Positions 48,254 to 58,120 of a DNA stretch of 64,000 nucleotides are shown here, piece after piece. The stretch comes from Hexactinellida sp. DTS-2022. Taxonomy: Eukaryota; Porifera; Hexactinellida. Under the pieces are notes generated by a model that worked only from the letters and a program-made list of their open reading frames with translations, had not been told where the DNA came from and did no database searches. The translations under genes were made by a program, and so were the position numbers. Within the stretch, counting starts at the first letter, position 1; the number at the start of each line of letters is the position of its first letter. Location of the stretch: contig JAPNXP010000004.1 in NCBI GenBank assembly GCA_028753945.1, forward strand, positions 3,348,001 to 3,412,000. Direction: 5' to 3'.

Positions 48254-49066
48254 CACTACCCGGACAAAAGTATTCGACCACCCAACATTTTCCCAATGAA
48301 AATACAGTACACCCTCGCTAATCCTAACAGAGGTGTTCCGATTCAAAAATCTTCTGTTCCGATTAGTGAATTCGTTCGGATTAGTGAAGTAGTGCATTAT
48401 CTATGGGCATCTATTAATGAGAATCTCGATAATCCGAACCAAACTTATACAAACCTTGTTAATCCGCACTAAACATCTAGTGTACTCCTTAAAATACTTA
48501 CCTGAGACTTATTTTTTATACTTCCATTGCAATTTACGATTTTTTCCCACATTTATTAGAAGAATATTTTGTTTCTCCTGTTCGGATTAGCGAGGGTTCG
48601 GATTAGCGGGGTTCGGATTAGCGAGGGTGTACTGTAGTACTATAGTAGGTTTAACAATGGAAGATAGTGTATTCAAATTACATGAGATATTGCTAATTCG
48701 ATTACAAATTCGTATTCTGCGGCAATCGAATTATCAATTGTAGGAGGTTTCAATTCAATCCCTTTTTTATTCTGTTAAATTTTTAATCCTGTGCCACTAT
48801 GCACCACTTTTCCCAAATTGCCACTATGGGAGAAATGGGAACAGGTGGCACATGTTGCCATTTCATGATAATTTTCAACCGAATTAATATGTAATAATTT
48901 TGAAAGCATCTACAATGGGTAATTAGAATGCGTAGAATACAAATCTGAATTCAAAATAGCAATACGTCATAAAGTTTTGATACATTGAACAATATTATTA
49001 GGCCTACTATAGTACTATTTTCAAAGGGAAAATGTTGGGTGGTCGAATATTTTTCTCCGGGTACTG
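48254..49066. mobile_element. Tc1/mariner-like MITE, family T, copy 2, with nested MITE
   Basis: The ends are CACTACCCGGACAAAAGT and TTTTTCTCCGGGTACTG, flanked by TA. GACCACCCAACATTTTCCC is mirrored by GGGAAAATGTTGGGTGGTC. The internal CACCACTTTTCCC/GGGAACAGGTGG stem matches copy 1. Confidence 0.85.
48305..48634. mobile_element. pogo/Tigger-like MITE, 330 bp, nested
   Basis: The ends are CAGTACACCCTCGCTAATCC and GGATTAGCGAGGGTGTACTG, perfect 20-bp inverted repeats, with TA on both sides. The unit GTTCGGATTAGCG repeats three times at the right end. Confidence 0.9.
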
Positions 49067-49129
49067 TATATGTCATTTATTATGCAGAAGATATTGATAT
49101 TAATTCGTTGAATAACTATGATAGTAATA

Positions 49130-49286
49130 CAGTGGAAGCCGCTTAATCGGGACGCCTCGGGAGTAGGCATTTAGTCCCTTTTATCCTGTTCTTTCGATTA
49201 TACAATATACATTATACTATTTGAAACGAATTGGTTTTTATAGCCTCTTCCCGATTTATTGTCTCCTGATTAAGCGGATTGTAGTG
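49130..49286. mobile_element. pogo-like MITE (GAAGCCGCTTA family), 157 bp
   Basis: The ends are CAGTGGAAGCCGCTTAATC and GATTAAGCGGATTGTAGTG, flanked by TA. Relative of 33718-33879. Confidence 0.75.
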
Positions 49287-49715
49287 TATTATGCATACTT
49301 ATGCGGATTAACGTTAACTAATATTACATCACCAATAGATGGAAGCCAAAATCCCATAAATCGGTGTATGTGTGTCTCATTTGTTGTTGTCTAATTGTGG
49401 GCGATTCGGATAAAAACTTAAAGAATTATTCCCAAATATGTGCTTTTACAACCGTTATTTCGTTTATAAAACCAATACATCGTTGTCAACGTGTAGAATT
49501 TCCCCTGGATGCCAATTTTCAAATTTCTAGAGCTTGTGGTCTTTCCTATTAATTCTGGACAAACACACAAACAAACAAATCCAGAACATTGTGTTTTTAA
49601 TATTTAGATACCTAGATATACCACCAAGATTGTTACTTCTAAATAACTGGATATAATGCGTTGAAGTCCGCACAGCGGCCGTCGATTAATGTGAGGAGTG
49701 ACGAACGTCGCAAAG

Positions 49716-49768
49716 CGACCGCTTCCGAAGGGCTCGTATATATACGACGAGCCCTTCGGAAGCGGTCG
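49716..49768. repeat. Perfect 22-bp hairpin
   Basis: CGACCGCTTCCGAAGGGCTC plus GT (49716-49737) is exactly complementary to 49747-49768, with a 9-base AT-rich loop. It lies in a CGAC/GCGACC-rich patch following R1 copy D. Confidence 0.92.
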
Positions 49769-51013
49769 ATTGTTATTTTTGTGTTTGTAAGTTTGACAAG
49801 ATTTATTGGACTACGAGTCCCACAACCTTAAGGTTAAATTACCCCAGGTGAATGAAATTTCGTGTATCAATCTGTAATTGTGAGAAATATATCCCTGTAC
49901 TATACAATGCAATAAAGCGAAAAGAAAATGTCTCTATCCATTATACTTTTTATTTTTTGTCGGTTTCAAAATTTGGCTTATACAAATCTCTCATAGGGCG
50001 ATTTCCAAAAGTAGTGGTAGATATTATGCGGTGTTTTGGCAATGCGGCCATCAATGTTTGTTATCAGAATCAATATTGAAAGATTATATGCGTACGGAGT
50101 TGTTAGACGGTTTACATTTCTGAATTAAGACTCCAAATTATTATTTTCAAACATTTCATAAAATATCGCATATAAAGGTGACATTTTATTCATTTTTTTG
50201 CCTTCAAAAGGTCGCAATTCTTTTGAAATAGGTCAAATCAAAATTCTAAACCAGTCACCAACCGCCCATAACGATGATCTATGTGATACATAGCTCAGAA
50301 TATGTCTATAACAAATATTGATTCCCAAAACCACTTTCCTATCAAGTGGAGTCCTAAGAAATCCCCCTAGGGTACTTTTGTATTAGCATAAAACTGCACG
50401 GCCCAAAAAATCGAGATTATAGAAGATAATGTAATTTCGTCTTCAGATTGGATCTACCTATAATGTCTTCTAACATATATGTAGAAATCAAACACCTAAC
50501 TTCAAAACGAAATTTATGTGTTTTTTGCCCGAATCTGCCGTAATTTAACCTTAAAATTTGTATCCATGGGTAATATTTCATACCTACAACGATCAATTGG
50601 TTTTTGAAGCGGAATTTGGTATTACGTATTACGTTTATCAGATATGTTAATTTTGGCAAAACTCCTTCCATTCCGACCGGACTGAATCTATATTTCATAG
50701 AACAGCTTAACTATTGTAAACACCTATTTACACATTCTGGTTACATAATTACATGACGTTACTAAATTACAAATTAAGTTATAACTCCAACAGTTTCCTT
50801 CAATCGCTCCCAAATTGTCATTATATAAACCTTGTTTACTCCTCGGAGCCAATTTTCTATTTTTCCTGTAATTTTGCGATTGGTATTATAAAAAGATTAT
50901 ACTCTAATTTTCATTTACACATTGTGTGAGGTATGTAGATTCAATTATAGGGACAAACGAGCTATTTAGTATTCGATTATAATGTAGCTATTAGGCTGTG
51001 ATCACATATAATT
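49769..51013. other. AT-rich stretch, no recognised feature
   Basis: Short frames at 49852-50079 and 50417-50698 (minus) have no motifs I recognise. Nothing repetitive stands out. Confidence 0.4.
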
Positions 51014-51092
51014 CACAGGCCAACAAAAAAATATTTTTGTCTCTTGGCTCAGATTGTTGGAGCGGTGTAGGGTATATCGGGGGTGCTTAATC

Positions 51093-51276
51093 CAGGCACG
51101 TAGCTACGGGGGGGGCGAGGGGGGGCGATCGCCCCCCCCCCAAAATACTTCTCGCCCCCCCTCCCAAGAGAATTAGGAAGTGTTCGTTATAGTAAATAGA
51201 GTGATTCGTCCCCCACTTGCCCCCCCCGACTCCCTGCACTTGCCCCCCTGAATTACATACTCTAGCTACGTGCCTG
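51093..51276. mobile_element. hAT MITE, 184 bp, 8-bp TSD, in the left TIR
   Basis: The ends are CAGGCACGTAGCTA and TAGCTACGTGCCTG. The TSD gcttaatc is at 51085-51092 and 51277-51284. The interior is G- and C-tract rich (GGGGGGGCGAGGGGGGGCG and CGCCCCCCCCCC). Confidence 0.94.
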
Positions 51277-51439
51277 GCTTAATCCGAAAATACTATTAGT
51301 TTTGTTGAATTGGCTCTAGTTTACCAGATATTACACAACATTAAATTTTGAGGTAATAATACAAATATATGCGATTTGTAGGTTTATTACAACATTTACA
51401 ACTATTGTTCACTCTATTTCCAGCATATTAGAACCTTTC

Positions 51440-53157
51440 ATGGAATCAAAGCGCATTAGACGTTGTTGCCTCAATGATCCTGATGTATTTTGCTATATTT
51501 GTGGTGAATATACGGCAAAGGAACATCGTTTTAATGTTGGAGATGTCACCAAAAAAGCTTATCAGGCTTACTTTGGTATGAAGTTAGGCGATCAGGATAA
51601 GTCATGGAGCCCTCACAAAGTGTGCAAGTATTGCACAGAAACCCTCCGCTTATGGACCCAAGGAAAAGCCAAATCCATGAAGTTTGGGGTACCAATGGTT
51701 TGGCGAGAGCCCAAGAACCATCACGATGACTGTTACTTCTGCATGGTTAACATGCCTGGATGGAACCGACAGAAAAAGAATTCGTGGCAATATCCTGACA
51801 TAGATTCTGCAAGACGGCCAATTCCACACTGCAGCGAAATTCAGGTGCCTGTTTTTAAGTCCTTTACTGATCTAGTTCATGATACTGCGTTTGCTGAGGC
51901 AATTGATGAATCGTCGGACAGCACTTACAGCAGCAATAGCTGTATTGAGTCGTTGCAGCTAAGTAAAGCGGAGCCTTTCACACAGGGCAGCTCAACGACT
52001 TAGTGAGAGACTTAGGCTTGTCAAAAGATGCTTCCGAGATCCTGGCTTCCCGTCTCAGTGAACACCATGTTCTCCACAGTGAAGCTATGATATCTTATTA
52101 CCGACGCAGAGACGAAGAACTTATTCGCTATTTCAGTGAAGAAGGCGATTTCGTGTTTTGTAATAACATCCCAGGACTTCTCTCAGCAATGGGACTGTCT
52201 CAATACAATCCGAATGAGTGGCGTTTATTTATCGACAGCTCTAAACGGAGTCTAAAGTGTGTGTTGCTCATAATGGTAACAAGTTTTCCTGCGTTCCGAT
52301 CGGCCATTCAGTAATCTTGAAATAGCACTACGCAACTGTAAAGATGGCCCTACAAAAGCTGTGTTATGATGAACATAACTGGATCGCGTGTGTGGACTTG
52401 AAAATGGTCAACATTCTGTTAGGACAGCAAAGTGGTTACACTAAATACCCATGCTTTGTTTGTTTGTGGGACAGCAGAGCGGATGAGGTGCACTGGGAAA
52501 AGAAGAACTGGCCCGTTCGTCAAGAGCTTGACGTGGGGGAAAAGAATATCGTTAACGAGCCACTAGTTAGCCGTGACCGTATCATCCTACGGATTCCTAC
52601 CCCCACTACATATCAAGTTGGGGCTGATGAAACAATTCGTAAAGGCATTGAACAAAGATGGTACCTGTTTCAGCTACCTCTGCTCAGTATATCCCGGTCT
52701 GAGTAGCGAAAAACTTAAGGCAGGAATTTTTGATGGGCCACAAATCAGAAAACTGATAAAATATGAAGATTTCGCTACACACATGACTGGGGTTGAGGCT
52801 GCCGCGTGGTATTCCTTTGTCGATGTTGTAAAGGGATTTTTAGGCAACACCAAAGTAGCTGACTACCAGAATCTGGTCGAAAGCATGCTCAAGAACTTCC
52901 ACAGTCTGGGAACCAGAATGAGCATAAAACTTCACTACATCTATAGCCATTTAGAGAGATTCCCTGAAAATCTTGGTGATTTAAGCGAAGAACAGGGCGA
53001 GCGATTCCACCAAGACATCAGGACTATGGAGGAACGGTACCAAGGACGATGGGACGCTCACATGTTGTCAGATTACTGCTGGAGCCTTATGCGTGATTGC
53101 GCCCAGGAACCTCACAAGAGGAAATCGTATAAGAGAAAGTTCGTCCATGATTTATAA
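51440..53157 (+). pseudogene. Conserved unnamed animal protein, probable DDE-type transposase, frameshifted
   Basis: I recognise this as a multi-copy, uncharacterised protein family seen in many invertebrate genomes, without a settled name. The N-terminus has paired cysteines (CYICGE, CKYC, CYFC) and SARRPIPHCSEI. The middle reads WRLFIDSSKRSLKCVLL (D at 52234), then WIACVDLKMVNILLG (D at 52395) and YPCFVCLWDSR, and the C-terminal part has GERFHQDIRTMEERYQG (E at 52999). That D...D...E order on beta-strand-like segments fits an RNase-H fold, which is inference. One-base losses at about 51987 and 52267, a shift near 52592 and a TAG near 52328 break one frame of roughly 570 codons. The pieces are otherwise intact to the stop at 53155. 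Confidence 0.75.
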
Positions 53158-53408
53158 TTATTCAGATCATATTATATCTCTAATTATCTGCTTATTACGT
53201 ACGTTCAATTCTAGTTATAAGGTAATACATACATACTGTATAGTATCAGTGAACACAGATTCACGGATGCTGAAAAACACATAATTTTACAATATCACAA
53301 AAAGTAGAGCCAATTGGCCAGAATTAGTGCCATTTTCGAACTCAGTGACCCCGATATACCCTAGAAATAGTCTCAACTTATCAGCCAAGAAAATGTTGTT
53401 GGTCAGTG

Positions 53409-53936
53409 TAATGAATTAGGTTGTAATACTCTTAGGTGGTAATACTCTTGAATAATTAAACTTTTTATAATTGTTGACGAGTTTGTTCCTTGTACATTAT
53501 ATATTAAGAAAAATAATCTTATAGTTTTTCATGTAGAAGCCAATTTGCTATTTGAATATCTTATATTACTCTATACCATAGCCTACTATACTCAGGCCTG
53601 ACAATAGAATACAAAATGTTGACCAAGGATGGAAAAGAAGTCATTGGCCATAATTTCCCATTTTTTATTGCAAAGTTTAATTTATTTTCCTCTCCATTTT
53701 TATCATTATGGTTGAGAATTAATGACTACAAATATTTTAGTGCACCCATAATCTTGATATTCTTGTCAATAATGTAGTCAAATCATGTCCTATTTCTTTA
53801 TTTCTATGCCAATTAGACTTGAATCTGTTTTTCTAATTGTTAATTTATGTCCCTTATTCAATAACTATATACTAATAGTAACTACGTTCTGTAATTAGCC
53901 AATTTATCACATTATTTTATTGCTAGCTGCTTGACT
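53409..53936. other. AT-rich stretch, no recognised feature
   Basis: Lies upstream of the THAP relic. I looked for the missing left TIR of that relic and did not find it. Confidence 0.4.
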
Positions 53937-56337
53937 ATGCCGAACCATGTCTTACTATATATATACGGCTGTGTATGTTCCCGACTTGGCCTTCAAACAA
54001 GAAGGCCAGTTTTAATTTAATTCAAAGCTAAACATGCCTTCTATTGTGGTTTATTGGATAGTATATGGGGTAATCAACCAATGTGAATCCATTGGAACCA
54101 CTTTTGAGAATTTCAGATTTGTGGTTAAGCTATTTAGGCACCATTTAATGATGACGGTAACAATTTTTGGTAAAATGAAAAAAAATTCAAATATCATAAA
54201 TTTCAGTTACTTCCTACTTTCTAATAATTTTGTAATAGGAATACTAAAATAGGGATATATTTCATACCCCAAAGGCTACTAAATCACAAAATGGCCACAT
54301 TATAAATTTTTTAAATTATTAAGCAACCACATGCTAAAATACAAGTATTATCCGAATTGCAACTTACTATTTTCGTCAATTAAACGTATATAATTGCTGG
54401 TTTATTTATTTTCATTCTCATTGTATATTCGGAAAATGTATTCTAAGTATATTAGCAAATTATTTTCATTTTCTTGTTTCTTTAGACTCGAATTGTCTAT
54501 TTTTGTATATTTGTGGTGTCATCATTAAATGGCGCATAAATAGCTTGGCCACAAATCTGAGATTCTCAAAAGTGGTTCCAATGGACTCACAATGGTTGAT
54601 TACCCTATATACTATCCAATAAACCACAATAGAAGGCATGATTTAGCTTTGAATGAAATTTAAAACTGGCCTTCTTGTTTGAAGGCCAAGTCGGGAACAT
54701 ACACAGCCGTATATATAGTAAGCCATGGCCGAACAAGTGTTCTGCACCGAATTGTACGAGTAATTATTACCCTAGTAGAGATCCTTTTGTTCCAGTGTTT
54801 ACTTCCTTCCAATCCCCCTGAATTACGCCACGAGTGGATAAAAGCTCTTCACCGAGAGAACGTAACTGACCTTAAACATATATTCGTTTGTGTTAACCAT
54901 TTCCGTGCATATGAAGTACCGAATCCTGATGGCACATTTCAAGAAATACCTCGAGGTCATTCCAAATTCCGCACTGGGGCTGTCCATCTATCCTACCTGG
55001 TTGCCCTTCTTACTATTCACCACCAGTTCCTATGCATCGTTTATCCCTCGAGGCTAAGGAGGCAGAACAATTTACGAAGGTAATACAACTTAGCCGCACT
55101 TCACACATGGAAGACACAGAAAGAAATAGTGTTAAAACTTTGATTGAATTGAAACTGAAGTTATCTACACAAAATATTCCTTCTAATTGGTTATCTTGGT
55201 GTCCAACTTATGATGAACTCCATTTCATATCACTTTCTAAAACACATCGCCAAATTTCAGTCAGTTCTTCTTTCACTATCGATTCATGTCTAAATCTAAC
55301 AGCATACCATGGTGAAGAACCTGTAACACTATCCTTAACCGCGATAAATGACATAAGACAAATTGAACTTCTACTCTGTGAAATTTTTAATGAATCTAAA
55401 GTTCTCTCTTCCTTGCACATTACGAAAGCTTGCAAATACATTAACAAAGCTATTATTAAGCTTGAAGAGGGTATCTCAGGATCTTTTGACAAAAATTATA
55501 CTTCCAATGATACTTACACGCTAGCTCGACTCCAGTTTATCGTATGTCAAGTCGAAAATGCAACTATACCAAAAACCAAAGAAGATACAACATCCTTACT
55601 CAAGTTTTGGCGCTGAAATCCCATATCATATCTGCTAGTTGATATAAGTATCTACAATCTCTCGAATGTTTAGCTCTCCCTCATTTCCATACACTTGAGA
55701 AACTGTATTCCTCAATTGGGTTAGAGAGTGACTACATAAGTTACCTAAATTAGGCAACTGCAAACTTTTCTCCCCAAGAGAGAAATCTAATCGTTCAAAT
55801 GGACGAAATTCACGTAACATCCGATGTTTCCTACAAGGGTGGGCGAATCATTGGTTTGTGTGTTAACCCTGAAAATCCCATTAGAACGGTTTTTGCGTTA
55901 ATGGCTTCTAGTTTACACAAAAAATGGTCAACTGTTGTACGTTTAGTCCCACTCTCTACAACTAGTGCTAGAGATATTTATCCCATCATTGTGCAGGTAA
56001 TTGCTGACATTGAACGTTGTGGACTTTCAGTTCAGGTCTTATGCACAGACAACTATCCCTAAATGTATCTCTTTTTAAGTTATTCTCTTCGGATCAGAAA
56101 AAACCTCAAAAACCTCGCGCAATTCTAATAGAATTGTCAATTAGAACCGTTGAAGATACCTCGAGCGAAACATGGCGTAACGGATGCTTGCTTTGCAATT
56201 CTGATGTTTGGGAAGTGTTACGGAAATTAGTTTCAGTGGCTTCAAACTGCCTTATCTCTAACTTTGTGAAGAATTTTAACTCACAAGTAGCTTCACGAGA
56301 AGATAGCCGTGAATTAAAGAAGTTTAAAGTTCAATAA
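53937..56337 (+). pseudogene. P-like THAP transposase, split at its start codon and internally deleted
   Basis: ATGCCGAAC at 53937-53945 is the start (MPN), interrupted by the MITE 53946-54727. Reading resumes through the repeated gccgaac as NKCSAPNCTSNYYPS, a THAP opening. After a one-base shift come ELRHEWIKALHRENVTDL and VCVNHF (THAP close), and GAV near 54980. The next frame is open at 55032-55616 (INDIRQIELLLCEI). The core is at 55799-56062, with QMDEIHVTSDVSYKGGR and CTDNYP. Just past SLFKLFSSDQK the sequence jumps to IELSIRTVEDTSSETWRNG, which in the intact copy lies some 450 residues further on. So the middle of the protein, including the region of the third acidic residue, is deleted. 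The C-terminus (VASNCLISNFVKNFN) is complete to the stop. Confidence 0.88.
53946..54727. mobile_element. P-like MITE (CATG ends), 782 bp, 7-bp TSD
   Basis: The inverted arms are about 210 bp: the left begins CATGTCTTACTATATATATA, the right ends TATATATAGTAAGCCATG. The target duplication gccgaac is at 53939-53945 and 54728-54734. Both arms contain GGCCTTCAAACAAGAAGGCC. It is a relative of 20095-20911 and of the single arm at 57555-57770. The short frame 54034-54252 is chance. Confidence 0.92.
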
Positions 56338-56487
56338 TATGTTAATTAACGATTCGAGGCAAGTAGTATATTCGTAGTGTATTGGCTCTGTGTTGCGAAA
56401 ATATCTGTTGATTATTGGTTTACTATGTTTATTTCCTTTATTAATTGTAGAATACCGATTGTCATCAGTAGAATAATAGAATTGCAG

Positions 56488-57478
56488 CTGTGCCGACGCA
56501 TTTCCCTTTGGTGGCTACTGGTTGGGTAATTGACATTGCCTCCAAGGAAAATGCTGTCGGTACAGCTGCAATTTAGGATTTATTTCACCATGTCATCATC
56601 ATTATGGAGGTATTAATTTATTTCAGAAAGGTGTTTCAAAAGGCAACGACCCTTAGAGTGGTGGAAGTTTCGTTTTAGCTCACTTCATTTTAGAGATATT
56701 CAAGTTTCAGTAGAATCTAATATGTGATGAGTCATCATTTCTTGTGTCCGTGTTTGGTGAACCCAAACAACCCATTCGAAATATAAAATTCCCTAAATTG
56801 TAAAAGCACATTTTTATAACATTGTCATCATCACCTCAAGGTGTCAAGACCCATTTGTAGAGATGTTACGTGGCATAAAGTTAAATTGATAAATTGGAAG
56901 TTTGTTTATATATTGTATCATCTCTGAGATTAATGATATTTAGCTAATTAGTATTAATTATTATTAAAAATTATTAATATTTTAACACCAATTTCAAGAT
57001 AACTAAACTTATTAAGTTTAATTATTTGTTATAAATAGTAATTTAAAATTAATCCGACCATCATTTTTTAATTCCGCACACTCGATAACCCCTATTACAA
57101 AATTGGAAGCATCTCTATATGTTAAACACTAACTGAATTAATTGTAATTAAATGCGTCAGTATATTTATAAGTGCAAGAGTATTCTTGCAGAAGGAAATA
57201 TACTCATTTTATGATGAATCCAATGGTCTAAAAATATTATCATTAGTATCTCCTCTTTTGAGTTATGGCCCAGACAAATTTTAAAAGGTATCAAAGTGGT
57301 ATTAAAAATTGTTTTTCAAAAATTTGGCTCGAGATGCACATCTATAACATATGGGACTCAGATGCTAAAATCTTGAGTTCCGGTGTAACTCTGGCCTGTA
57401 GAGCGGATTCGGACTAAAAATAAAACCAAGGCAGTAAGATTAGAAGTGGGCCACTATACTATAGTATAGTCGGCACAG
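56488..57478 (+). repeat. Dispersed repeat R3, copy 2 (about 1 kb)
   Basis: Collinear with 3393-4780 from ATTGCAGCTGTGCCGAC to ATAGTCGGCACAG. It lacks the hAT MITE present in copy 1 and some internal segments. It lies directly after the P-like relic. Confidence 0.7.
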
Positions 57479-57554
57479 TAATAAATAATCCGAATGGTGT
57501 ACAAGTACATTTTAATACATTGTAAATACATATATGTCAATTTAATATAAAACT

Positions 57555-57770
57555 AGAAGTTGCTGACGTCATCATTAAAAGGCGCCTAAACTGCAGTTCT
57601 GAGAATCTCATAAATACTACTAATGGATTTACCATACTCTATTACCCAATATTATATCGAATTCACAAATTCTATAATCATAGATTGTATTAGAGTGAAA
57701 ATCAGAAACTGGCCTCTCTTTTTTATTCGTTGTCGGCTGCTTTCCCATCTGTATTATATACGTAGTAGTA
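57555..57770. mobile_element. Single arm of the P-like MITE family
   Basis: GACGTCATCATTAAAAGGCG, GAGAATCTCATAA and AGAAACTGGCCTCT, ending ATATACGTAGTAGTATG, follow the right arm of 53946-54727 in order. The left arm is not visible nearby. This could be a truncated MITE or the right end of a larger element. Confidence 0.6.
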
Positions 57771-57977
57771 TGGTTCAACTAATCTATTTTATTTCTATTC
57801 TATTTCCACCTTAATGAATTTGAATCGAATGTTTGATTTGATGAAATTTGATGACTATGCCTCTAAAACGGAAACCAGGCTTTCAGGGGAGGAATGCGTT
57901 AAGAAATGAAATTGTGCTTTCGTTTGCTATGCGAAGTGAAACTAGAGAAATAATGCCAGTTAAATCAAAGCATAAGC

Positions 57978-58112
57978 CAGGCGTGTCAAACTGGTGGCCC
58001 GCCGGTTGCTCAGATGTGGCCCGCTATTCATTAAAATATCTGGAATATGGCCCGGGTAAAGGGCTGGGGTTATGAAATTGGCCCACTATTCGAATCGAGT
58101 TTGACACTCCTG
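57978..58112. mobile_element. hAT MITE, 135 bp, 8-bp TSD
   Basis: The ends are CAGGCGTGTCAAACT and AGTTTGACACTCCTG. The TSD gcataagc is at 57970-57977 and 58113-58120. The interior has repeated GTGGCCCGC/TGGCCC words. The open frame 57848-58075 overlaps it by chance. Confidence 0.93.
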
Positions 58113-58120
58113 GCATAAGC

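Larger units (their letters stand above)
48110..49616 (+). repeat. Dispersed repeat R1, copy D, carrying three MITEs
   Basis: 48115-48240 matches copy A 25-180. 49330-49616 matches copy A 505-785, ending GGACAAACACACAAACAAAC and TTTTTAATATTTAGAT. Between lie MITEs at 48254-49066 (with 48305-48634 inside it) and 49130-49286. Confidence 0.6.
51014..53408 (+). mobile_element. Candidate DNA transposon around a conserved unnamed protein
   Basis: The left flank 51014-51344 and right flank 53296-53408 are inverted copies. CACAGGCCAACAAA pairs with TTGTTGGTCAGTG; TCTTGGCT with AGCCAAGA; GTAGGGTATATCGGGG with CCCCGATATACCCTAG; CCGAAAATAC with GCCATTTTCG; and GAATTGGCTCTA with TAGAGCCAATTGG. With the MITE 51093-51276 removed, each arm is about 110-140 bp. 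The short flanks taat(t) and taat(g) may be the target duplication. The only gene inside is 51440-53157. Confidence 0.72.
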
